NCBI GenBank assembly: GCA_902571385.1
Contig: CACGBK010000003.1
Coordinates: forward strand, 1 to 64,000
Source of the DNA: an uncultured Candidatus Actinomarina sp.
GTDB lineage: Bacteria > Actinomycetota > Acidimicrobiia > Actinomarinales > Actinomarinaceae
DNA: 64,000 bases
Reading direction: 5' to 3'
Part shown: positions 25,482 to 33,562 of the stretch, piece after piece
Numbering within the stretch: position 1 is the stretch's first letter
Layout: each line of letters begins with the position of its first letter
Made by a program: the position numbers and the translations under genes
Notes under the pieces: model-generated
The model's database searches: none
Seen by the model: only the letters and a program-made list of their open reading frames with translations
Told to the model about the DNA's origin: nothing

Positions 25482-27563
25482 GTGGAGAAAATTTTAATTA
25501 CAGCATTGTTTTCAATAATCCCATTTACCAGTATTGCTCACCCTCACGAACCGGATCCTTTCACGACATATATACAAGAAAAATTAATAGAACTTGGTTA
25601 TTTAGATGTTTCTACAGGAGTAAATGATAAAACCACCCAATCAGCAATAAAACTATTTCAATCAAATTCAGGCCTAGTTGTAGATGGCATGGTTGGTGAT
25701 GAGACGTTTACCCAATTAATGCTTAGTGAAAAATCTTCTAAAAATGATGAAGTAATAATTTCAAATACACAGGATATTACATCTAGTCAAGATATTGAAT
25801 CACCAAAATGGGATACAGAATCCCCACCGTATGCATCCGAAATAGGAACGCTCTTTAATTTAAACCTACCGTCTGTTTCTGACAATGTAGGAATAACAAC
25901 TTACGAAGTGTATGTGAATGGAGTATTAGCATCTTATGCAAATATATCAGAGTCGAGGCTTTTAGTGACACCAGTGTATGATATGACTTGTTCTGACCAA
26001 ATAGTTTACGTGATTGCTTATGACGCAGCAGGAAATTCATCAAGAAGTCCATACTTTACTATTCCACAAAAGGAACCATGTAATATTTCTTCTGGCTCAG
26101 GTAGTTCAGCTAGTAGTGTATCTGCTGTATTTGTAGTATCTTTTGGCTCTAGCGGTTCTGGAGATGAATCAGCACAAAGTGTCCATATACTTTCTGGTGG
26201 TGACGCAAATATATATATTACGGGATATTTTGAGGGTACGATTAATTTTGGTGGCGGAGATATCACCTCAAACGGTGGAAAAGATATTTTCGTTCTCTCT
26301 TTAAATAAAGATGGTGAATATCGTTGGGCATACACTGCAGGAGGTACACAAGACGACGAGGGTGCATCAATTACAATGTTTGAGACTTTTAATGATATTT
26401 ATGTAACGGGATATTTCAAAAGAACAGTTGATTTTGGCAGTGGAGATATTACTTCAAATGGAAATCAAGATATTTTCGTACTTAGATTAAGTGAATCCGG
26501 AGTAGATAATTATTCATTTAATTGGGTAAAAACGTATGGAGGGAGTAGAGACGACCGTGGGTATGGTGTTCATACTCGTGGTGGTGCACCTATTGTGACT
26601 GGTGTGTTTAGGAGTTCTAATCTTGATTTTGGTGGTGGATCTCTTGGTGTTGGTGATACGGACACAGATATTTTTGTATTGTGGCTGGAAAGGTCTGGTG
26701 TTTATAACAGTGCTATGACAATCTCATCAGATGAAGGTTGCGATGAATCTGGTAGGGATATATATGTGGGACCTAATTACGACTCTGATCATCACATAAC
26801 AGGTTTTCATACGAGTAACTGTACAATCAATTTTCATGTAGCGGGATTTTTCCCCACAACAGTTGATGGAGAGCTATCGAGTTTTGGGGGCGGCCAAGAT
26901 ATTCTTATGGTAAGAGTTGTTAATAACTCTGTTCCGACAATAGGATGCGTTTACGCTGCTGGAGGATCTGGAAACGATAGAGGCCTTAGCGTAACAGTTG
27001 ATTCAAATGAAAATATCTATGTCACAGGAATATTTCGAAATACAGCAACGTTCAATCGTCATCCATTAGGACAGACCGCTGTGACTGCGACGTCGCAAGG
27101 TGGGAGCGATATGTTTATTGTAAAGTTGAATTCATCATGCGAACTTCAATGGGTCTATACGGCTGGTGGAAGTGAAAATGAATTTGGCTATGGAATAGAT
27201 GTTGATCGTTTTGACAATGTATATGCTACTGGTGTATTCAAAAGTACAGTAGATTTTGGAGGAGGCAATGTTACTGCATCTGGTGGTGACTTTGATGCTT
27301 TTACTCTAAAACTAAACTCATCAGGAGTTTTTCAATGGGTAAGAACTTTTGGTGATAATCCCGGTGATGAAACCGGAAATGATATAGCTGCTTTTCATAG
27401 GTATCAGACTGGACAACCGTGTTGTTTAATTAATTATGATAATTTAATTACAGTTGGAGACTTTAACGGTACGGTTGATTTCGGTAATGGTAATGTAACT
27501 TCCAATTCTTCAAGTGCTGATATGTTTATTCTTAAAGTTGATTTTTCAGGAAATATTGAGTAA
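25482..27563 (+). CDS. Secreted protein with PG-binding domain and SBBP-type beta-propeller repeats
   Basis: This 693-residue protein (GTG start) has a signal peptide (residues 1-19) and a peptidoglycan-binding PGBD-1 domain at about 25-85 (YIQEKLIELGYL, VDGMVGDETF). A fibronectin-like module follows (about 110-190), then at least six repeats of roughly 55-70 residues with the core IYVTGxF...VDFGxGDITSNGxxDIFVL and a WxYTAGG start, which is an SBBP beta-propeller. No sorting signal is seen. It is probably tethered to the wall by the PG-binding domain and displays the propeller for adhesion or ligand binding. The function is not known. Confidence 0.85.
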   Translation: MEKILITALFSIIPFTSIAHPHEPDPFTTYIQEKLIELGYLDVSTGVNDKTTQSAIKLFQSNSGLVVDGMVGDETFTQLMLSEKSSKNDEVIISNTQDITSSQDIESPKWDTESPPYASEIGTLFNLNLPSVSDNVGITTYEVYVNGVLASYANISESRLLVTPVYDMTCSDQIVYVIAYDAAGNSSRSPYFTIPQKEPCNISSGSGSSASSVSAVFVVSFGSSGSGDESAQSVHILSGGDANIYITGYFEGTINFGGGDITSNGGKDIFVLSLNKDGEYRWAYTAGGTQDDEGASITMFETFNDIYVTGYFKRTVDFGSGDITSNGNQDIFVLRLSESGVDNYSFNWVKTYGGSRDDRGYGVHTRGGAPIVTGVFRSSNLDFGGGSLGVGDTDTDIFVLWLERSGVYNSAMTISSDEGCDESGRDIYVGPNYDSDHHITGFHTSNCTINFHVAGFFPTTVDGELSSFGGGQDILMVRVVNNSVPTIGCVYAAGGSGNDRGLSVTVDSNENIYVTGIFRNTATFNRHPLGQTAVTATSQGGSDMFIVKLNSSCELQWVYTAGGSENEFGYGIDVDRFDNVYATGVFKSTVDFGGGNVTASGGDFDAFTLKLNSSGVFQWVRTFGDNPGDETGNDIAAFHRYQTGQPCCLINYDNLITVGDFNGTVDFGNGNVTSNSSSADMFILKVDFSGNIE

Positions 27564-27574
27564 TTATTTTATTG

Positions 27575-28144
27575 TCAGCTATTCAATCTTTGTTGCTCAA
27601 AGAAATCTAAGCACTTATCTCGACCTTCTTGGATTTTGCCTTCATCATATTCAATATCATAAAACTCAGCTATCTCCTTATATTGAGACAAGATCTCTTC
27701 GCTTAGGTTTGCCCTGCATGCATTCTCAATTGGTGCAGCAGGATTAAAACATGGCGTTGTTGGATCAGCTCCGTATTCAATCAATATTTCACTAACATCA
27801 GTATTTCCCCATATTGATGCCACACACAATGCAGTAGCGTTGTAATTCTCTTTAAAGTTAATTCTTGTATCTGGATTTTCTAATAAATATCTAGCTGTTT
27901 CTGGTTGGTTGTATAAAGCCGTCAACATTAGTGGTGTATATCCATTTTCATCTTTTATATTAAGATACTTTTTATTAACTTCAACAAACCTCTTCACTTC
28001 CTCTAAATTGTTATTTTTTATATTTACGAACATTTGCTCATTGGTTACATCAGAGTTATCAACTAATGGAATTTCTTCTGATTCACCACAGTAAGCAATT
28101 AAGGTAATCATTAAAATTAATAATAAAATTTTTGATTTTTTCAT
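27575..28144 (-). CDS. Ankyrin-repeat lipoprotein
   Basis: This 189-residue lipoprotein has signal peptide lipobox LIAYC. It has about three ankyrin repeats (GYTPLMLTALYNQPETARYLL; NATALCVASIWGNTDVSEIL) and a C-terminal helix containing YDEGKIQEGRDKCLDFF. The same C-terminal motif ends the neighbouring upstream gene, so the two are tandem paralogues. It is predicted to sit on the outer face of the cell membrane and to bind a partner protein. Confidence 0.85.
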   Translation of the reverse strand: MKKSKILLLILMITLIAYCGESEEIPLVDNSDVTNEQMFVNIKNNNLEEVKRFVEVNKKYLNIKDENGYTPLMLTALYNQPETARYLLENPDTRINFKENYNATALCVASIWGNTDVSEILIEYGADPTTPCFNPAAPIENACRANLSEEILSQYKEIAEFYDIEYDEGKIQEGRDKCLDFFEQQRLNS

Positions 28145-28150
28145 ATTTAT

Positions 28151-28741
28151 TTATCTACTTCTTAAAAGTTCTATAACTTTTTCCCGTCCATCTATGATTT
28201 TTGCTTCATCATATGGAATATTGTATTTTTCCCCATGATCAACGTATAAAGTTTTTATGTAATCTGAATACGGTGCACCGATAGCAATACTTAATGTAAC
28301 TGATACTCCAATTTGTGTTTCAAAGCATTTTGCTGATAAGTCTGCACCAGCATCTAAAAGAATAGTGACAATACTAGTATTTCCCCAAGCTGCTGCATTA
28401 CAAAGTGGCGTAAAATTGTCATCGTTTATTAAGTTTAGATCTGCGCCAGCATCAACAAGTGCATCTGCAATATTTGTCAATCCATAAATACTTGCAAAAT
28501 TAAGTGAAGTATTTGAAAATGTTCCGTCTTGTACGTTTAGGTCTGAACCATAAGCAATATGTTGATTTACTGTATCTAAGTCACCATCCAGAACAGCAGT
28601 TATTAAATCTATAGCTGGTTGTTCAACACTTGAATTTACAGTGCTTTCAACTGTCTCACTGTTTTCAGTTACATCAGCTTCTTCACCGCCACATAATGTA
28701 ACAAATACAATTAAGGGTATAAGTAAGTATCTTTTAATCAT
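28151..28741 (-). CDS. Ankyrin-repeat lipoprotein, paralogue
   Basis: This 196-residue lipoprotein has lipobox VFVTLC followed by an acidic Glu/Ser/Thr tether. It has ankyrin repeats (NTSLNFASIYGLTNIADALVDAGADL; TPLCNAAAWGNTSIVTILLDAGADL) and ends with YDEAKIIDGREKVIELL, close to the tail of the downstream gene. The two genes are 6 bases apart and co-transcribed on the minus strand. The partner protein is unknown. Confidence 0.85.
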   Translation of the reverse strand: MIKRYLLIPLIVFVTLCGGEEADVTENSETVESTVNSSVEQPAIDLITAVLDGDLDTVNQHIAYGSDLNVQDGTFSNTSLNFASIYGLTNIADALVDAGADLNLINDDNFTPLCNAAAWGNTSIVTILLDAGADLSAKCFETQIGVSVTLSIAIGAPYSDYIKTLYVDHGEKYNIPYDEAKIIDGREKVIELLRSR

Positions 28742-28804
28742 ATAAGTCGAGTTTAATTAAATGTTTTATGCGATGACGGATCTGTGTAGTTTTTTAGTAT
28801 TCTC

Positions 28805-29179
28805 TTAATCAGCATATTTTTCTGCACCCATAAAATGAATGGACACATAGTCTTCTTCTCCAACTACCCAACTGTCGTGGGGTGTATTCGAAACATAAAA
28901 TATATCTCCAGGTCCAATAACTTTTGGCTCTTCATTTTCAAATGCAACAGTGGCATTACCACTGATTACCATTCCTAGATGCTCAGTCTCGCAAAATTCA
29001 GTACCAGAAAGGGGAGAGACGTCATCAGACCATTTCCAACCTTTATGATACGTTGCTTTACCAATTGTCATATGAGGTAAGTTGACTACCTCGTATTTTC
29101 CTTTATCAAACTCTCTAACCTCATCAGGGTTTTCGAATCTTTTAATAATGTAATCATCCATATGCTTATAATAATTCAT
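28805..29179 (-). CDS. Cupin domain protein
   Basis: This is a single-domain cupin of about 124 residues. The two cupin motifs are recognisable: TEHLGMVISGNATVAFENEE (His and Glu ligands) and GPGDIFYVSNTPHDSWV (His ligand). ATG 29179 is chosen, with 29161 as an alternative; a longer frame from 29311 would overlap the divergent DUF1295 gene. The substrate is unknown; small cupins of this kind often bind metal ions and sense or modify small metabolites. Confidence 0.8.
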   Translation of the reverse strand: MNYYKHMDDYIIKRFENPDEVREFDKGKYEVVNLPHMTIGKATYHKGWKWSDDVSPLSGTEFCETEHLGMVISGNATVAFENEEPKVIGPGDIFYVSNTPHDSWVVGEEDYVSIHFMGAEKYAD

Positions 29180-29180
29180 A

Positions 29181-30053
29181 ATGGCAAAACAGACGCAAAA
29201 TATCATAAACGTATCTTTAACTTTGCTTGCAATATATTTGTATAGTTTTACTGCTAACAATATTGATACAGAGATTCTTGGTTTTAATTCATTTAAATTT
29301 TTAATAAGCATGGCAGTCTTAATTCAATTTGTAATATTTCTTCCATCATTCTTATTCCAGACCGAGAAATTTTATGATCTCACAGGGAGCCTAACTTATA
29401 TATCAGTAACAAGTATTGCGTATTTCTCATTAGAAAACCCATCAACAATTGATACGATACTTTATCTCTATGTCATAGTCTGGGCTGGAAGACTTGGAAT
29501 ATTTCTATTTAGGAGGATTAACAAAGACGGCAAGGATGAGAGATTTGATAAAGCAAAGAAAAAATTCTTTTGGTTTCTTCAGTATTGGATGGGTCAAGCT
29601 GCATGGGTAGTCTTTTCAGCTGGGGCTTCTATACTTGCTATTCTTTCTCCCGTTGAAGCTGAATTAGAAGTTCTTGCCTTTATTGGAATATTTTTATGGT
29701 GGTCAGGATTTTTAATTGAAGTTATTTCTGATTATCAAAAGAGAAAATTTAGGGAGACATCAGATCCTAAAACAGAATTTATATCAACTGGTCTCTGGGC
29801 AAGATCTCGTCATCCAAACTATTTTGGAGAGATTACGCTTTGGGTGGGTATGGCGGTAATATCTCTTAGTTCTTTATCTGGTATTGAATATGTCACAGCA
29901 GCAGTATCTCCACTTTTTGTTTACTTACTCTTAAGAAAAGCAGAGGGTGTTCCCATGTTAGAGCGTATTGCTGATGAACGATATGGTGAGTTATCTGATT
30001 ATCAAGAGTACAAAGCAAATACACCTGTTCTAATGATGAAAATATTTAAATAA
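29181..30053 (+). CDS. DUF1295 family membrane protein (steroid-reductase-like)
   Basis: This 290-residue membrane protein has about seven hydrophobic segments. The C-terminal signature TGLWARSRHPNYFGEITLW is typical of DUF1295 proteins, which share the fold of 3-oxo-5-alpha-steroid reductases and isoprenylcysteine methyltransferases. The reaction is not established. The ATG at 29181 is only one base from the start of the divergent cupin gene, so the two probably share one control region. Confidence 0.88.
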   Translation: MAKQTQNIINVSLTLLAIYLYSFTANNIDTEILGFNSFKFLISMAVLIQFVIFLPSFLFQTEKFYDLTGSLTYISVTSIAYFSLENPSTIDTILYLYVIVWAGRLGIFLFRRINKDGKDERFDKAKKKFFWFLQYWMGQAAWVVFSAGASILAILSPVEAELEVLAFIGIFLWWSGFLIEVISDYQKRKFRETSDPKTEFISTGLWARSRHPNYFGEITLWVGMAVISLSSLSGIEYVTAAVSPLFVYLLLRKAEGVPMLERIADERYGELSDYQEYKANTPVLMMKIFK

Positions 30054-30080
30054 GAAAAGAAAAGTATACACTTTAAAAAT

Positions 30081-31295
30081 ATGAGTCAAAATATAGTTGA
30101 GACTGAATATCAATCATCATTAATAATTAGGGGAACTTGTCACCAAGATTTTCAGAATGTAGCAGAAACATTTGCTATCAATTTTGATAAATATAATGAA
30201 ATAGGCTCATCTCTGTCCTTAATAGTAGATGGAGAGATAACTGTTGATATATTTGCTGGACATACGTCACAGGAAAAAGTTGAAGATTGGAACGAAAATA
30301 CTTTATCTGTGGCGTTTTCATGTACAAAAGCTGCTGTTGCTTTATGTGCTCATCTTTTAATTGATAAAGGCCTTCTTAATGCTCAAGAAAAAGTAACTAA
30401 ATATTGGCCTGAATACGGAAAGAATGGCAAACAAGACACGACAGTAGAGATGATTTTAAATCACTCTGCTGGATTACCTGCTCTTAAAACTTATGTCGAA
30501 GATGGTGGATTTTTAGATTGGAACTATGTAGTTGAACTATTGGAAAATGAAGAGCCATTTTGGACACCAGGTGAAGAGACAGGTTATCACATGATGACAA
30601 CGGGATGGTTAATAGGTGAATTAATTAGAAGAATTTCTGGAAAATCTCTTGGTCAATTTTTTAAAGAAGAAATTGCTGAACCGTTAAACCTTGATTATTG
30701 GATTGGACTACCTGAAACTTATGATCATAGAGTTGCAAAAGTTACGCCTTTTACATCAAGCCCATCAGATAAACCAAGTAAATTCGCAGACGCTTTTAGA
30801 AATGATCTTTCTTCAATGCAAAGATTATCACTTACTAATACTGGGGGATACGACTACAACTCTCCAGCCACTTATAGATCCGAATTAGGGGGAGTTGGCG
30901 GTATAACTAATGCACGGTCACTAGCTGAAATGATGACACCACTAGCACAAAACAATGAAAAAATTATTTCGAAAGATGGAGTTAAGCGTTTAAGTCAATC
31001 CAATATTAGATCAGATATCGACAGCATGCTTTTACTACCAACAAACTTTTCTGAAGGATTCATGTTAAATATGGACAATAGAGGACAATTTGAAGGAGAA
31101 GGTGGATCATTTTTAATAGGTAATAATGCATTTGGCCATGTTGGCTTTGGTGGAAGTAGTGCAACTTTTGCTGACCCTGATTGTAAATTAGCTTTTGGTT
31201 ACCTTGTAAACAAATTAGGTGGTGAATATTTAATTAATGAGAGGGGACAAAGTCTAATTGATGAATCATATAAATCATTAAATAATTTGACCTAA
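30081..31295 (+). CDS. Serine hydrolase of the class C beta-lactamase/esterase family
   Basis: This 404-residue protein has the penicillin-binding/beta-lactamase fold. The catalytic Ser-x-x-Lys is SCTK (in VAFSCTKAAVALC, about residue 80), with a Tyr in TGYHMMTTG and HVGFGGS in place of the KTG triad. The HxG form is typical of EstB/LACTB-like esterases rather than true beta-lactamases. No signal peptide is seen, so it probably acts in the cytosol on ester substrates. Confidence 0.9.
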   Translation: MSQNIVETEYQSSLIIRGTCHQDFQNVAETFAINFDKYNEIGSSLSLIVDGEITVDIFAGHTSQEKVEDWNENTLSVAFSCTKAAVALCAHLLIDKGLLNAQEKVTKYWPEYGKNGKQDTTVEMILNHSAGLPALKTYVEDGGFLDWNYVVELLENEEPFWTPGEETGYHMMTTGWLIGELIRRISGKSLGQFFKEEIAEPLNLDYWIGLPETYDHRVAKVTPFTSSPSDKPSKFADAFRNDLSSMQRLSLTNTGGYDYNSPATYRSELGGVGGITNARSLAEMMTPLAQNNEKIISKDGVKRLSQSNIRSDIDSMLLLPTNFSEGFMLNMDNRGQFEGEGGSFLIGNNAFGHVGFGGSSATFADPDCKLAFGYLVNKLGGEYLINERGQSLIDESYKSLNNLT

Positions 31296-31313
31296 AACCA
31301 TTACTATGAAATT

Positions 31314-31490
31314 ATGAAATACAAAAAAAATTTAGGTGGTTTTTTTGCTTTTCTAGCTTTAGCTTGGCCAGCATCTAACTTTTTTCGCAACAGCTACACT
31401 CCAACTCAAGTAATTCTTGCTGCTATATTTTCATATATTGGAGTTCGTTTAACTTATTTCGTTTATTTTAAAAATAACAAAACAGACTAG
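31314..31490 (+). CDS. Small membrane protein, 58 residues
   Basis: An ATG frame of 58 codons begins 18 bases after the serine hydrolase gene. It has two hydrophobic stretches (GGFFAFLALAWPASNFF, then QVILAAIFSYIGVRL) and a basic C-terminus, giving one or two membrane helices. It is not recognised. It is followed by the hairpin at 31509-31533. Confidence 0.5.
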   Translation: MKYKKNLGGFFAFLALAWPASNFFRNSYTPTQVILAAIFSYIGVRLTYFVYFKNNKTD

Positions 31491-31508
31491 TCATTTTAAA
31501 AACGAAAA

Positions 31509-31680
31509 AGGGAGTTCAGACAGAGAACTCCCTCTCTCTAAATCAAATATTACAAGATGTAAATGTAATATAAGATTTACTTATCTTACAGTGATTAATA
31601 AGTAAACTTCAAGAGACAAAGTTTCTATCACTAGTACTTTGTCACGAAAAGGGGACTCGCCGGTTCCCTTTTCATTTTTT
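31509..31680 (+). ncRNA. Candidate structured non-coding RNA: five consecutive hairpins ending in a terminator
   Basis: The stretch has no plausible ORF but folds into five successive stems that use most of its bases. Stem 1 is AGGGAGTTC 31509-31517 with 31525-31533. Stem 2 is ATATTACA 31547-31554 with TGTAATAT 31564-31571. Stem 3 is 31572-31584 with 31598-31609 (12 bp, one bulge). Stem 4 is GACAAAGT 31615-31622 with ACTTTGTC 31636-31643. Stem 5 is AAAAGGGGA 31647-31655 with TTCCCTTTT 31664-31672, followed by seven Ts (plus strand). The last is a Rho-independent terminator. Stem 1 also has a T-run on the minus strand and might be a separate terminator. It does not look like tmRNA, RNase P, 6S or SRP RNA. 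Confidence 0.65.
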
Positions 31681-31739
31681 TAAATGTTTAATAAACAATC
31701 AGAATAAACAAGAATATAAGCCTAATATATTGGTATAGC

Positions 31740-31807
31740 TTTGAAATTCCGGACAGAATTTTAAAGTTTGTAAAAGAGGGATAGTCAAGTCATCCCTCTT
31801 TTTTTAT
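31740..31807 (+). ncRNA. Candidate small RNA A: two hairpins with own promoter
   Basis: TGGTATAGC (31731-31739 region) is an extended -10. The first stem starts where transcription would begin: 31740-31749 pairs with 31756-31765 around a 6-base loop. The second is AAAGAGGGAT (31773-31782) with ATCCCTCTTT (31792-31801), followed by more Ts, a classic terminator. The predicted transcript is about 65 bases, with no ORF. Confidence 0.55.
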
Positions 31808-31866
31808 TGTTCATCATTAACACCACACAAGATTAAGATTTAAACGGCTATCTATTTTGAGGAATT

Positions 31867-31880
31867 TAAATAGCTATTTA
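31867..31880. promoter_or_regulatory. 14-base palindrome, candidate operator before the HTH gene
   Basis: TAAATAGCTATTTA is a perfect inverted repeat about 95 bases before the HTH gene start. It has no loop, so it is more likely a protein-binding site than an RNA hairpin. A neighbouring AAACGGCTATCTATTT partly repeats it. It could be an autoregulatory site for the HTH protein. Confidence 0.35.
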
Positions 31881-31916
31881 GATAAGGGGTTTCTCCAGGA
31901 TGGGAACCCTCTTATC
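31881..31916 (+). other. Hairpin in the leader of the HTH gene
   Basis: GATAAGGGGTT (31881-31891) pairs with AACCCTCTTATC (31905-31916) with one bulged base, around a 13-base loop. It is not followed by a T-run, so it is probably a leader structure rather than a terminator. Confidence 0.4.
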
Positions 31917-31974
31917 TTTCACCTCATACAAACCCTTAAAACCAACGACGTTTTCAACTGTTAAAATTACCTAT

Positions 31975-32397
31975 ATGGAAGAGATTAAACCAGATAATAA
32001 AGATTTTAGAATTGCTGAATTACACGTAGAAGGTTTATCCAATCCACAGATTGCTAATGCATTAGGGTTAAATAGATCTACTGTTTACAGAAGACTTCAA
32101 ACACCACAATGTAAAGGCGTTATCAATGAGATAAGAAATATTTACCACAATTCACTTATAGCAAGAATGCATAATTTGGCGGCAAAAGTAATTAATGCAT
32201 ATGACAAGAAAATTTCTGATGGAGATATAACCGCATCAGAATTAAATGGATTTTTAAGACTAATGACAAATTTATTTAGTAAAGACAACACTGGATATGA
32301 ATTTGAAAATCCTGAAATTGTAAGTTACGTACAATTACAAAGAGATCTTGATATTACACCTGTCGAGAGATTCAAGAATGGTGAGTATAATAAATAA
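31975..32397 (+). CDS. Orphan HTH protein resembling phage terminase small subunits
   Basis: ATG 31975 gives 140 residues. An N-terminal helix-turn-helix (GLSNPQIANALGLNRSTVYRRL, about 20-41) is followed by a helical region (ARMHNLAAKVINAYDKKI) and a C-terminal segment like those of small-terminase or phage regulatory proteins. No large terminase, capsid or integrase gene is nearby, so it is either a domesticated phage gene or a regulator. The first in-frame start, 31900, falls inside the hairpin at 31881-31916 and is not used. Confidence 0.65.
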   Translation: MEEIKPDNKDFRIAELHVEGLSNPQIANALGLNRSTVYRRLQTPQCKGVINEIRNIYHNSLIARMHNLAAKVINAYDKKISDGDITASELNGFLRLMTNLFSKDNTGYEFENPEIVSYVQLQRDLDITPVERFKNGEYNK

Positions 32398-32400
32398 AGT

Positions 32401-33552
32401 ATGAAACAAACTTCATTATTCTTCTTTCTCTTATTCATTACATGTGGGGGAGCAGAAAATGAGAGCATCGTTGTTCAAGATTCCTCTAATGATTTAGTTC
32501 AGGAGTCTACAACTACTACTGTTGATGACACCCCAACTACTACTACTCAACAAACTACTTCAACTATTCAGGATTCAACTACAACTTCAATTCCAATAAA
32601 TAAATGTGATGACTGCGAGTATGTAGCAATCACTGAATTGATATCAAATATTAATAATGTTCCAAATTTTGCATGGAATGATTATCAGCGAATATCTAAA
32701 GAAAATAATATTTTCGAAAATGATTCTTTTGAAATAATTTTAAATATTGGCCCTTCTACCGATCTATATTTTCAAGATAATGAAAAATATATTCAAAAAG
32801 GTATTAGTTTTTGGCAATACTTTAATCTGCCAGAAAAGTACTACGGATTTTTTTATAACTATGGAGACCTTGATTGGGCTACAGGTGAATTAACTGCTGC
32901 CGGGTTTGAAGGTGGCATGGCAAGAGCTCCATGTCGTGATGGTATTTGTACCGGAGCTAATTCAGGAATCTATCAAAGACCTCCTCATTTCGGAGTAGGT
33001 GTGTTTGGTGTTCATAGTGCAGATTCATTCGATGCTTATAGATACGGCCCACTACATATTCATGAAATAACACATTCAGTGGTCGCATCTCAGTGGATTG
33101 GTAATGCTAGAAATCCTCAACAAAGTGCTAATGATGCATCCCCTTGTTGGTTAAATGAAGGTATTGCTCATGCAGCTGGTATATCTCTTGGTGTAGAAAC
33201 GTATGGAGAATACTTAGATATGAGATCATCACAAGTAACCGTAAGACACATACAGGCACCTTTTAATGATTATTCAACGCCTACAGTTTTAGATTATTAC
33301 AACAAAAGCATTCCTGGTATTTGTACAAAAAATCCTGATTATGTACTTGGATATTCGATTGGATATCTAACCGTTGAAGCTATGAATGCAATGGCTGGGG
33401 CTGACTCGGCAATGCATATGTATTCCATAATGGCATCAGGAAAAGATTTTGAAGAAGCTTTTCAAATTACATATGAAATATCTTGGAATGATGCAAAACC
33501 TATTTTTGCAGAGTATGTAAGTACAGTTATTACAAATTTATTTAATTCCTAA
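32401..33552 (+). CDS. Putative gluzincin metallopeptidase lipoprotein
   Basis: This 383-residue lipoprotein has lipobox LFITC, then a long Thr/Ser-rich tether (about 30-70). The domain carries HEITH (His221, Glu222, His225) and, 28 residues later, WLNEGIAHA with Glu253. That is the arrangement of gluzincins such as M1/M4-type peptidases. Several Cys (CDDC, PCRDGIC) may form disulfides. It is therefore likely a cell-surface zinc peptidase. It starts 3 bases after the HTH gene. Confidence 0.75.
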   Translation: MKQTSLFFFLLFITCGGAENESIVVQDSSNDLVQESTTTTVDDTPTTTTQQTTSTIQDSTTTSIPINKCDDCEYVAITELISNINNVPNFAWNDYQRISKENNIFENDSFEIILNIGPSTDLYFQDNEKYIQKGISFWQYFNLPEKYYGFFYNYGDLDWATGELTAAGFEGGMARAPCRDGICTGANSGIYQRPPHFGVGVFGVHSADSFDAYRYGPLHIHEITHSVVASQWIGNARNPQQSANDASPCWLNEGIAHAAGISLGVETYGEYLDMRSSQVTVRHIQAPFNDYSTPTVLDYYNKSIPGICTKNPDYVLGYSIGYLTVEAMNAMAGADSAMHMYSIMASGKDFEEAFQITYEISWNDAKPIFAEYVSTVITNLFNS

Positions 33553-33562
33553 TTTTGTATCT

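Noticed and set aside
29180-29311. N-terminal extension of the cupin gene
   Set aside because: It would overlap the divergent DUF1295 gene and has no cupin similarity.
31491-31900. Known housekeeping RNA (tmRNA, RNase P, 6S, SRP)
   Set aside because: None of the conserved cores of these RNAs can be seen; the region is a row of simple hairpins.
31900-31974. Longer start of the HTH gene at 31900
   Set aside because: The first bases lie in a hairpin and the N-terminal 25 residues have no structure or family match; ATG 31975 fits the HTH domain.
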